A program made the translations under genes and the position numbers. A stretch of DNA of 54,688 nt. It comes from Streptococcus mitis (GTDB lineage: Bacteria; Bacillota; Bacilli; Lactobacillales; Streptococcaceae). Location: NCBI RefSeq assembly GCF_002096845.1, contig NZ_NCVK01000001.1, forward strand, positions 1-54,688, written 5' to 3'. Below, in pieces: positions 8,363 through 15,806 of the stretch. The notes under the pieces are model-generated. The model searched no databases and was not told the DNA's origin. It was given only the letters and a program-made list of their open reading frames with translations. Numbering within the stretch: the first letter of the stretch is position 1; every line of letters starts with the position of its first letter.

Positions 8363-8377
8363 AGATAGGAGAAACCA

Positions 8378-11038
8378 ATGAAAACAACAAAAGAAAGATT
8401 AGCAACAGCTATTCAAGTCCCTTTAGACGAGAGTCTAACTTTTTATCATACCAGTTTAAACGGTTTGATAGAGGAACAAGTCGAAAAAAATCGTGACCTC
8501 TATGGCGAAAATGTGATTACCAAAGGCCAAGAAGATTCGATTTTGAAAAAGATTTACGAATCGATTATCAATCCTTTTACAATCATCTTGCTGGTTATCG
8601 CCGTGATTTCCTTGGTGACCAATGTCTGGTTGGCAAAACCAGGTCAAGAAGATCCGACGACTTCCATTATCATCGTTGTCCTAGTCCTCATTTCTGGAGG
8701 CATTCGATTTGTCCAAGAACTCCGCAGTGACAAGGCTGCGACCAATCTATCAAAAATGATTGTCAACACAGCGACAGTCATTCGTCAAGGAGAAATTCAA
8801 GAAGTACCTATCGATGATTTGGTAGTGGGTGACGTGGTTAAATTAAGTGCTGGAGACATGATTCCAGCAGATCTTCTTTTATTTGAGTCGCGCGATTTCT
8901 TTGTACAACAGTCTGGCTTGACAGGCGAAAGTGATTCTGTTGAAAAATTGGCCTTGACCAAGGCAACGGTTCAACAACCTGATAGTCTGCTAGAAGCCGA
9001 ATCCTTGGCTTTTATGGGAACCAATGTCTTGTCTGGTAGTGCCAAGGCCGTGGTTTTGGCGGTTGGTGATGATACCATGATGGGGGCCATTGAGCAGACT
9101 CTGAACACCTATGACGAACCCACTTCGTTTGAGCGAGAGATGAATAGTATCTCTTGGCTCTTAATTCGCTTGATGTTGGTCATGGTGCCCGTCGTTTTCT
9201 TGTCCAATGGTTTAACAGATGGAGATTGGTTAGAAGCTGGCGTATTTGCCTTGAGTGTTGGTGTTGGATTGACACCTGAGATGCTTCCTATGATTATCAC
9301 GGCCAGTCTAGCAAAAGGCTCCATCATTATGGCCAAGGAAAAAGTGGTTATCAAGAAACTCAATGCCATACAGGACTTAGGGGCGATTGATATTTTGTGT
9401 ACAGATAAGACAGGAACTCTAACCCAAGACGAAATTGTCCTTGAATATCCCTTGGACATCCACGGACGCTTGGATTTGACCGTCTTGAGACGGGCCTATC
9501 TCAATTCCTATTTTCAAACTGGTCTGAAAAATTTGATGGACAGAGCTATCATCAAACGGACTGAAAAGGAAGCAAAAGAACACGATATCCTCCAAAATCT
9601 GGCTCAAACTTTTCAAAAAATAGATGAGCTTCCCTTTGATTTTGAACGTAGACGGATGAGTGTTATCGTTAAGGATGAACACGAAGTTGTTAGTTTGGTA
9701 ACCAAGGGTGCCCTAGAGGAAATGTTGACGATTTCCAGTTATGCGGAATACCAAGGAGTGATTACTCCCTTGACAGATGTTATTAGAGAAGAAATTTTAG
9801 CAGAAGTCAGACAACTAAATCAACAAGGTTTGCGTGTCTTGGGAGTGGCCTATAAGTCAGGTTTGAGGGAAGGTCATGCCTATACAGTTGATGACGAAGG
9901 GGATATGATTCTAACTGGTTATTTAGCCTTCCTAGATCCTCCTAAACCATCTGCAGCACCAGCAATTAAGGCTCTGTTAGAACATGGGGTTCAAACAAAG
10001 ATTTTGACGGGAGACAACGAAAAAGTTACCCAAGCAGTCTGTGAAAAGGTTGGTTTGGATGTCAATCAGATGCTGTTGGGGTCTGAAATTGATCAGATGA
10101 GTGATCAAGAATTGGCCCAAGCCGTAGAGGAGGTAACAGTCTTTGCCAAACTTTCTCCTGACCAAAAAGCAAGGATTATTTTGCAATTTAAGGCTAATGG
10201 TCATGCTGTCGGCTATATGGGGGATGGAATCAATGATGCTCCTTCTATGAAAGTTGCAGATGTGGGGATTTCTGTTGATACAGCAGTAGATATTGCTAAA
10301 GAAACAGCTGATGTTATCCTACTTGATAAGGATCTCATGGTGCTTGAAAAAGGACTTGTTGAAGGGCGTAAGGTCTATGCTAATATGACTAAATATATCA
10401 AGATGACAGTGAGTTCTAATTTTGGAAATATCTTATCCCTATTGGTCTCTGGAATCTTTTTACCCTTTTTACCAATGGCACCAGTCCATTTGATTATCCT
10501 AAATCTAGTCTATGATTTGTCTTGTATTGCTTTGCCTTTTGACAAGGTGGACAAAGATTTTTTGAGAAATCCGCATACATGGGAAGCTAAATCCATCACA
10601 CGTTTCATGGTTTGGATGGGGCCTATCTCTTCTGCCTTTGATATTTTGACCTTCATTTTGCTCTATTTTATCATTGTACCCATGACGACAGGTCATGCCT
10701 ATGTTCATGGAGCAGAGTCGGCCGTAGGATTTATTGTTTTGTTCCAGACAGGTTGGTTTATCGAGTCTATGTGGTCTCAGACTATGGTTATTCATATGCT
10801 GCGTTCAGCCAAAATTCCCTTTTTACAAAGTCGTCCAGCTTGGCTAGTCCTTGTGACAACCTTCTTGGCTGCAGCCTTTGTGACCTTCCTTCCCTACAGT
10901 CCACTCGCAAGCCTACTTCATCTCACTCCTTTAAAACCGATTTATTTCATCTTTTTACTTTTCATCATTATTTTGTACATGATTAGCGTGACAATTGTGA
11001 AAAAAATCTATATCAAGAAATATCAAGAATGGCTGTAA
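8378..11038 (+). CDS. mgtA: Magnesium-transporting P-type ATPase (P3B, MgtA/MgtB type)
   Basis: Membrane pump that imports Mg2+ using ATP. The 886-residue length fits MgtA (about 890-900). It has the actuator loop TGES (residues 182-185), the phosphorylation site DKTGTLT with Asp343, the hinge GDGIND and the membrane-4 sequence GLTPEMLPMI. That PEMLP form is typical of MgtA rather than of the Ca2+/Mn2+ pumps of the same superfamily. About ten membrane segments are visible. A Mg2+ riboswitch and a leader ORF precede it, which supports the substrate. It is not the pneumococcal Mn2+/Ca2+ exporter also called MgtA, which is of a different class. Confidence 0.93.
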   Translation: MKTTKERLATAIQVPLDESLTFYHTSLNGLIEEQVEKNRDLYGENVITKGQEDSILKKIYESIINPFTIILLVIAVISLVTNVWLAKPGQEDPTTSIIIVVLVLISGGIRFVQELRSDKAATNLSKMIVNTATVIRQGEIQEVPIDDLVVGDVVKLSAGDMIPADLLLFESRDFFVQQSGLTGESDSVEKLALTKATVQQPDSLLEAESLAFMGTNVLSGSAKAVVLAVGDDTMMGAIEQTLNTYDEPTSFEREMNSISWLLIRLMLVMVPVVFLSNGLTDGDWLEAGVFALSVGVGLTPEMLPMIITASLAKGSIIMAKEKVVIKKLNAIQDLGAIDILCTDKTGTLTQDEIVLEYPLDIHGRLDLTVLRRAYLNSYFQTGLKNLMDRAIIKRTEKEAKEHDILQNLAQTFQKIDELPFDFERRRMSVIVKDEHEVVSLVTKGALEEMLTISSYAEYQGVITPLTDVIREEILAEVRQLNQQGLRVLGVAYKSGLREGHAYTVDDEGDMILTGYLAFLDPPKPSAAPAIKALLEHGVQTKILTGDNEKVTQAVCEKVGLDVNQMLLGSEIDQMSDQELAQAVEEVTVFAKLSPDQKARIILQFKANGHAVGYMGDGINDAPSMKVADVGISVDTAVDIAKETADVILLDKDLMVLEKGLVEGRKVYANMTKYIKMTVSSNFGNILSLLVSGIFLPFLPMAPVHLIILNLVYDLSCIALPFDKVDKDFLRNPHTWEAKSITRFMVWMGPISSAFDILTFILLYFIIVPMTTGHAYVHGAESAVGFIVLFQTGWFIESMWSQTMVIHMLRSAKIPFLQSRPAWLVLVTTFLAAAFVTFLPYSPLASLLHLTPLKPIYFIFLLFIIILYMISVTIVKKIYIKKYQEWL

Positions 11039-11123
11039 ATTTCATTTTGTCAAGAAAAAAGTACGAAAATGACGAAAAAAGTCAAAAAAATTTAAAAATA
11101 GGTCGCAAGTCGGATGTTTTTTA

Positions 11124-11132
11124 TGGTATAAT
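11124..11132 (+). promoter_or_regulatory. spx promoter, extended -10 (TGGTATAAT)
   Basis: TGGTATAAT lies about 40 bases before the spx start, following a poly-A/T region after mgtA. No clear -35 is visible, consistent with an extended -10 promoter. Confidence 0.6.
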
Positions 11133-11173
11133 AGACTAAACTGATAGTAACATGTAGCGAAAGGGGTAGGTAC

Positions 11174-11572
11174 ATGATTAAAATTTATACAGTCTCAAGT
11201 TGTACTAGCTGTAAAAAAGCAAAAACCTGGCTCAATGCCCACCAGTTAAGTTATAAAGAACAAAACCTTGGTAAAGAAGGAATTACGAGAGAAGAATTAC
11301 TGGATATTCTAACCAAAACAGATAACGGAATAGCCAGCATCGTTTCCTCTAAAAATCGCTATGCCAAAGCCCTTGGAGTGGATATTGAAGATTTGAGCGT
11401 CAATGAAGTCCTCAATCTGATTATGGAAACACCGAGAATTTTAAAGAGCCCAATCCTTGTAGATGAAAAACGCCTGCAAGTTGGCTATAAGGAAGACGAT
11501 ATTCGTGCCTTCCTACCACGCTCTGTCCGTAATGTAGAAAATGCAGAAGCACGTTTGCGTGCAGCTCTATAA
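11174..11572 (+). CDS. spx: Spx/ArsC-family transcriptional regulator
   Basis: Spx proteins bind the C-terminal domain of RNA polymerase alpha and redirect transcription under thiol or oxidative stress. The 132-residue protein begins MIKIYTVSSCTSCKKAKTWL with the redox CxxC pair Cys10/Cys13 and the Spx-type RILKSPILVD segment rather than ArsC catalytic residues. Streptococci have two or more Spx paralogues; I cannot say which this is. An own promoter and a terminator make it a single-gene unit. Confidence 0.9.
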   Translation: MIKIYTVSSCTSCKKAKTWLNAHQLSYKEQNLGKEGITREELLDILTKTDNGIASIVSSKNRYAKALGVDIEDLSVNEVLNLIMETPRILKSPILVDEKRLQVGYKEDDIRAFLPRSVRNVENAEARLRAAL

Positions 11573-11577
11573 ACATC

Positions 11578-11605
11578 AAGGCTGGGAGCAACTCCCAGTC
11601 TTATT
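11578..11605 (+). terminator. Intrinsic terminator after spx
   Basis: AAGGCTGGGAG and CTCCCAGTCTT form an 11-bp stem (one G-T pair) with a 3-base loop, then a T-rich run. It starts a few bases after the spx stop codon. Confidence 0.8.
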
Positions 11606-11637
11606 CTATTTTAATTTCAAAAAGAAAGAAGAAAGAA

Positions 11638-12207
11638 ATGAAAAAAATAGTTCTTGTTAGTCTAGCTTTCCTTTTTGTCCTAGTTGGTTGCGGACAGAAA
11701 AAAGAAACTGGATCAGCTACAAAAACAGAAAAGGATACGCTTCAGTCGGCATTGCCAGTTATTGAAAATGCTGAGAAGAATACAGTTGTAACCAAGACTT
11801 TGGTCTTGCCCAAGTCAGATGATGGTAGCCAGCAAACCCAAACCATTACTTATAAAGACAAGACTTTTTTGAACTTAACCATCCAACAAAAGCGTCCAGT
11901 CTCAGATGAGTTGAAGACCTATATTGACCAACATGGTGTGGAAGAAACTCAAAAAGCTCTTCTTGAGGCGGAGGAAAAGGATGAGGCTATCATTGAAGCT
12001 CGTAAATTGGCAGGCTTCAAACTTGAAACCAAACTATTGAGTGCAACGGAACTTCAAACAACGACTAGTTATGATTTTCAAGTTTTGGACGTCAAAAAGG
12101 CTTCCCAGTTGGAATATTTGAAGAATATTGGCTTGGAAAATCTTTTGAAAAATGAACCAAGCAAATATATTTCAGACAGATTGGCAAATGGTGCGACAGA
12201 ACAGTAG
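11638..12207 (+). CDS. DUF1307-like (YehR-type) lipoprotein
   Basis: The 189-residue product starts with a lipoprotein signal (MKKIVLVSLAFLFVLVGCGQ; lipobox LVGC, Cys18), so it should be anchored to the outer face of the membrane. The rest is soluble and rich in Thr, Glu and Lys, with one repeated-looking T-T-T-Y-D-F core. The pattern agrees with the DUF1307 lipoproteins common in streptococci, whose function is not known. Because it follows the spx terminator, it probably has its own promoter or relies on read-through. Confidence 0.75.
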   Translation: MKKIVLVSLAFLFVLVGCGQKKETGSATKTEKDTLQSALPVIENAEKNTVVTKTLVLPKSDDGSQQTQTITYKDKTFLNLTIQQKRPVSDELKTYIDQHGVEETQKALLEAEEKDEAIIEARKLAGFKLETKLLSATELQTTTSYDFQVLDVKKASQLEYLKNIGLENLLKNEPSKYISDRLANGATEQ

Positions 12208-12234
12208 AAAATCCAAATAAATAGACTGCCTGAA

Positions 12235-12263
12235 TTGTAGAACGTAAGGAATTATGCTATAAT
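12235..12263 (+). promoter_or_regulatory. Promoter of the ireB-ruvX operon
   Basis: TTGTAG (12235-12240), a 17-base spacer and TATAAT (12258-12263), with TG one base before the -10. Transcription should start about 30 bases before ireB. Confidence 0.7.
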
Positions 12264-12293
12264 GGTACTATTCTAAGGAAAGAGGGTGTTAGA

Positions 12294-12560
12294 ATGGGAT
12301 TTACTGAAGAAACAGTACGTTTTAAATTGGACGATTCCAATAAAAAAGAAATTAGCGAAACTTTGACTGATGTCTATGCTTCGTTGAACGATAAGGGCTA
12401 CAACCCAATTAATCAAATCGTAGGTTACGTATTGAGTGGAGACCCTGCCTACGTTCCTCGTTATAATAATGCACGAAATCAAATCCGTAAGTATGAGCGT
12501 GATGAAATCGTTGAGGAATTGGTCCGCTACTACCTTAAAGGACAAGGAGTCGATCTGTAA
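12294..12560 (+). CDS. ireB: IreB family regulatory phosphoprotein (UPF0297)
   Basis: An 88-residue protein starting [20 protein letters not shown]. Homologues are small cytosolic dimers; in Enterococcus faecalis, IreB is a threonine-phosphorylated substrate of the IreK kinase linked to cephalosporin tolerance. Streptococci have the related kinase StkP, so a similar role is inferred. Three bases separate it from ruvX, and the order ireB-ruvX-DUF1292 is conserved in Firmicutes. Confidence 0.92.
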
Positions 12561-12563
12561 CCT

Positions 12564-12983
12564 ATGAGAATTATGGGATTGGACGTCGGTTCAAAAACGG
12601 TAGGGGTGGCTATTAGCGACCCGCTCGGTTTTACAGCTCAAGGGCTTGAAATCATCCAAATCAATGAGGAGCAAGGCCAATTTGGTTTTGACCGCGTTAA
12701 AGAGTTGGTTGATACTTACAAGGTGGAACGATTTGTAGTGGGCTTACCTAAAAACATGAACAATACAAGCGGACCGCGCGTGGAAGCTAGTCAAGCATAC
12801 GGAGCAAAGCTAGAAGAGCTTTTTGGTTTACCAGTAGACTATCAAGATGAACGCTTGACAACAGTTGCTGCAGAGCGCATGTTGATTGAACAAGCAGATA
12901 TCAGTCGCAATAAGCGAAAGAAAGTCATTGATAAGTTAGCAGCTCAGCTGATTTTACAAAATTATTTAGATAGAAAATTTTAA
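12564..12983 (+). CDS. ruvX: RuvX/YqgF Holliday junction resolvase-like nuclease
   Basis: The 139-residue RNase H-fold protein begins [19 protein letters not shown] with the first catalytic Asp in GLDVG, followed by FVVGLP and DERLTT further on. Family members act on recombination intermediates and in 16S rRNA 5'-end maturation (YqgF). It sits tightly between ireB and the DUF1292 gene, so it is transcribed from the promoter at 12235. Confidence 0.92.
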   Translation: MRIMGLDVGSKTVGVAISDPLGFTAQGLEIIQINEEQGQFGFDRVKELVDTYKVERFVVGLPKNMNNTSGPRVEASQAYGAKLEELFGLPVDYQDERLTTVAAERMLIEQADISRNKRKKVIDKLAAQLILQNYLDRKF

Positions 12984-12998
12984 TATAAAGGAGAGGCT

Positions 12999-13304
12999 AT
13001 GTCACACGATCATAACCACGACCACGAAGAACGTGAACTAATCACACTAGTAGATGAGCAAGGAAATGAAACCTTGTTTGAAATCCTTTTGACGATTGAC
13101 GGAAAAGAAGAATTTGGTAAAAACTATGTTCTTCTAGTACCAGTTAACGCAGAAGAAGACGAAGACGGACAAGTCGAAATCCAAGCTTACTCATTCATCG
13201 AAAACGAAGATGGAACAGAAGGCGAATTGCAACCAATCCCAGAAGACTCAGAAGACGAATGGAACATGATTGAAGAAGTCTTCAACAGCTTTATGGAGGA
13301 GTGA
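12999..13304 (+). CDS. DUF1292 family protein (YrzB-like)
   Basis: The 101-residue protein is strongly acidic and begins with a His/Asp cluster ([13 protein letters not shown]). A DUF1292 domain covers the rest ([17 protein letters not shown]...). The function is unknown across the family. It is the third gene of the ireB operon, 15 bases after ruvX with a GGAGAGG site. The His-rich start could bind metal, which is an inference from composition. Confidence 0.88.
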   Translation: MSHDHNHDHEERELITLVDEQGNETLFEILLTIDGKEEFGKNYVLLVPVNAEEDEDGQVEIQAYSFIENEDGTEGELQPIPEDSEDEWNMIEEVFNSFMEE

Positions 13305-13328
13305 TACAGTCTGGGAGACTGTATCACC

Positions 13329-13628
13329 CCAACTCCTGAAAATTAGAAGAGTTGGAATGTCCAGTGGACGTGTTTAGCCCTGCGCTAGAAATTAGAAACG
13401 CAGGCACATTCAGTGAACATTTTTACCCTTACGCTAAAAATAAAGACCGTAAGTAAGTCTGGGAGACTGTATCAGTCCAACTCCCAAAAATTAGGAAGAG
13501 TTGGAACGTCCAGTGGACATTTTTACCCTGACGCTAAAAGTAAAAACCGTCAGTAAGTTCGGGGGATATTTTTACCCCAACTCCTAGAAATTGGAAGAGT
13601 TGGAACGTCCGGGGGACGTTTTTAGCCC
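13329..13628. repeat. Tandem array of six covarying hairpin modules (period about 50 bp)
   Basis: This accounts for most of the 455-base gene-free stretch 13305-13759. Six modules start near 13329, 13379, 13428, 13477, 13528 and 13577. Each has one stem with an A-rich loop, then usually a tiny hairpin (GTCC-agt-GGAC type), then TTTTTA-CCC. The first stem changes on both arms together: CCAACTC/GAGTTGG in modules 1, 4 and 6; CCTGCG/CGCAGG in 2; CTTACG/CGTAAG in 3; CTGACG/CGTCAG in 5. I see no reading frame through it. It matches no pneumococcal repeat I know (BOX, RUP, SPRITE). Confidence 0.8.
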
Positions 13629-13670
13629 AAGTTAATATTCATAGTTGCTAGTGATTAGCTAACCAGGTGA

Positions 13671-13702
13671 GAGGTCGGGACGAAAATCCTGGCCTCGTTT
13701 TT
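13671..13702 (+). terminator. Strong intrinsic terminator before folC
   Basis: GAGGTCGGGA (13671-13680) pairs with TCCTGGCCTC (13687-13696), followed by G and five T residues. It lies inside the 5' extension of the longest folC frame, which argues against that upstream start. Confidence 0.85.
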
Positions 13703-13759
13703 GTTAGTTATGAGACTTTATTGAGGCAGTTGATTGAACCTGTAATTAAGGAGATGTAT

Positions 13760-15010
13760 ATGTTTGAAGTAGAAGAATGGCTCCATAGTCGGATTGGTTT
13801 GAATTTTAGATCAGGCTTGGGCCGAATGCAACAAGCGGTGGATTTGTTAGGAAATCCTGAGCAGTCTTACCCTATTATCCACGTAACAGGGACTAATGGG
13901 AAAGGATCTACCATTGCTTTTATGAGGGAGTTATTTATGGGGCATGGTAAAAAAGTCGCGACTTTTACCTCCCCTCATATCGTCTCTATCAATGATCGAA
14001 TCTGCATTAACGGGCAACCAATAGCTGATGCAGACTTCATCCGTTTGGCTAATCAGGTCAAGGAGATGGAGAAAACGCTTCTGCAAACCCATGACCAGTT
14101 GTCCTTTTTTGAATTGCTGACCTTGATTGCTTTTCTTTATTTTAGAGAGCGAGAGGTGGATTTGGTTCTACTAGAAGTGGGAATTGGTGGCTTACTTGAC
14201 ACAACCAATGTGGTAACTGGAGAGCTTGCTGTCATTACCTCCATCGGACTTGACCATCAGGAGACTCTGGGTGACAGTATAGCAGCAATCGCAGAGCAGA
14301 AAGCTGGTATTTTTAAGGCTGGTAAAAAGGCAGTAATTGCTAAGTTGTCTTCAGAAGCTAGGCTTGTTTGTCAGAAAAAAGCAGACTCTTTAGCTGTTGA
14401 CCTTTATCAGGCAGGTCAGGATTTTTCAATGCAGGATGGTGATTTTTCAAGTTCTTTGGGAACTTTTTCACAGTTGAAAATAGGTTTAGAAGGAGCTTAT
14501 CAGCAGGAAAATGCGGCCTTGGCGCTACAAACGTTTCTTCTCTTTATGAGAGAAGGAAAGGAAGCTGTTGATGAGCAGGTTGTAAGACAGACTTTGGAGA
14601 AGACCCATTGGGCTGGGCGTTTGGAGCGTATTCGTCCTCAGATTTACTTGGACGGTGCTCATAACCTCCCTGCCTTGACTCGCTTGGTTGAATTTATTAA
14701 AGAAAAAGAGCAGGAAGGATATCGTCCTCAAATCCTCTTTGGAGCCTTGAAACGGAAGGATTATCAAGGGATGTTGGCTTATCTGACTGAGAATTTGCCT
14801 CAGGTGGAACTCAAGGTGACTGGTTTTGACTATCAAGGGTCCTTGGACGAGACAGATGTGACCGGTTACCATGTCATTCCTTCTTACAGAGAATTTATTA
14901 GTAGTTTCGAAGAAAAAGCCGATACCAAGGACTTGTTATTCATTACAGGGTCTCTCTATTTTATATCAGAAGTACGGAGTCACCTACAGGAGCATGAGCA
15001 GATAAATTGA
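13760..15010 (+). CDS. folC: Folylpolyglutamate synthase / dihydrofolate synthase
   Basis: Mur-ligase-family enzyme that adds glutamate to folates and may make dihydrofolate from dihydropteroate. The 416-residue product starting MFEVEEWLHSRIGLNF has the ATP loop VTGTNGKGST (about residues 40-49), an FTSPH segment and DGAHN near the C-terminal domain. The start at 13760 is best: AAGGAG lies 6 bases upstream. The longer frame from 13667 begins inside a terminator. A second ATG at 13754 is directly against the ribosome site and less likely. Confidence 0.92.
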   Translation: MFEVEEWLHSRIGLNFRSGLGRMQQAVDLLGNPEQSYPIIHVTGTNGKGSTIAFMRELFMGHGKKVATFTSPHIVSINDRICINGQPIADADFIRLANQVKEMEKTLLQTHDQLSFFELLTLIAFLYFREREVDLVLLEVGIGGLLDTTNVVTGELAVITSIGLDHQETLGDSIAAIAEQKAGIFKAGKKAVIAKLSSEARLVCQKKADSLAVDLYQAGQDFSMQDGDFSSSLGTFSQLKIGLEGAYQQENAALALQTFLLFMREGKEAVDEQVVRQTLEKTHWAGRLERIRPQIYLDGAHNLPALTRLVEFIKEKEQEGYRPQILFGALKRKDYQGMLAYLTENLPQVELKVTGFDYQGSLDETDVTGYHVIPSYREFISSFEEKADTKDLLFITGSLYFISEVRSHLQEHEQIN

Positions 15011-15096
15011 CCTCCTTTGTTGAACTTGTTATACTAGTGGAATTACTAATTAGAAGGAAAATTTTCTATAAATTGGTAGAAGAAAGGAAATTCATC

Positions 15097-15561
15097 ATGA
15101 AATTAAAAAGATTCACACTTTCTCTTGCTTCTCTAGCAAGTCTTAGTCTCTTAGTAGCTTGTTCACAGAGAGTTCAACAAGTTCAACAACCAGTAGCTCA
15201 ACCGCAAACACAACAAACTCAGCAATCACAACCTACTGCTTCATCTTCCACAGAAAATACAAATCAGACAACGACAAGTTCTTCACAAAATGCGCCTGAG
15301 GCTCAACCAATTAATATTGATGGAACTTATACTGGTCAGGATGAAGGAGACCGTATCACTTTAGTGGTAACTGGAACAACTGGTACTTGGACTCAGGTAG
15401 AAACTGACGGGGAACAAGAACTCAAGCAGGTTAGCTTTGACGCCGCTAATCAACGAATGATTATTGGTGATGATGTCAAAAATTATGCAATCAATGGCAA
15501 TCAGATGATTATTGACGATATGGATAGAGAAGCGTCTGATCGCATCGTTTTATCAAAATAA
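15097..15561 (+). CDS. Gln/Thr/Ser-rich surface lipoprotein
   Basis: The 154-residue product has a lipoprotein signal (MKLKRFTLSLASLASLSLLVACS; lipobox LVAC, Cys22). A low-complexity linker of Gln, Val, Pro, Ser and Thr follows (about 25-75), then a compact C-terminal domain (INIDGTYTGQDEGDRITLVVTG...). The linker probably extends the domain away from the membrane. I chose this start because AGAAAGGAAA precedes it and it begins the signal peptide; the frame's upstream portion is not coding-like. Function is unknown. Confidence 0.8.
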   Translation: MKLKRFTLSLASLASLSLLVACSQRVQQVQQPVAQPQTQQTQQSQPTASSSTENTNQTTTSSSQNAPEAQPINIDGTYTGQDEGDRITLVVTGTTGTWTQVETDGEQELKQVSFDAANQRMIIGDDVKNYAINGNQMIIDDMDREASDRIVLSK

Positions 15562-15569
15562 ACTAGAAG

Positions 15570-15596
15570 GAGACTGGATTTTTCGGTCTCTTTTAT
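15570..15596 (+). terminator. Intrinsic terminator after the lipoprotein gene
   Basis: GAGAC (15570-15574) pairs with GTCTC (15586-15590), followed by TTTTAT. The stem is short but has the right T tract and position. Confidence 0.5.
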
Positions 15597-15660
15597 GATT
15601 ACTCAGAAAAATGACCATAAATACTTGCCTTCTATCGAATACCTGCGTTATACTAGTATC

Positions 15661-15765
15661 ATACTCAATGAAAATCAAAGAGCAAACTAGGAAGCTAGCC
15701 GCAGGCTGTACTTAAGTACGGCAAGGTGAAGCTGACGTGGTTTGAATTTGATTTTCGAAGAGTAT
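15661..15765. repeat. BOX element (A-C type)
   Basis: A 105-bp element from ATACTCAATGAAAATC to TTTTCGAAGAGTAT, with GAAGCTAGCCGCAGGCTGTA and ACGGCAAGGTGAAGCTGACG inside. The latter is a near match to the BOX-A core used in BOX typing. The terminal parts pair with each other as expected. The copy at 21628 has the same length and only a few differences. BOX elements are short mobile repeats of pneumococci and relatives, probably moved by an outside transposase. Confidence 0.88.
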
Positions 15766-15806
15766 CAATTACCTGTTTTAAGCATTCAAAATATCAAGGA
15801 GGGGAT

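Noticed and set aside
13329..13628. CRISPR or protein-coding repeat at 13.3-13.6 kb
   Set aside because: No identical repeats with unique spacers, and stops occur in all frames; the structure is paired-stem modules.
13667..13759. N-terminal extension of folC from an ATG at 13667
   Set aside because: The start lies in a strong terminator hairpin. The family starts at MFEVEEWL, which has a well-spaced AAGGAG.
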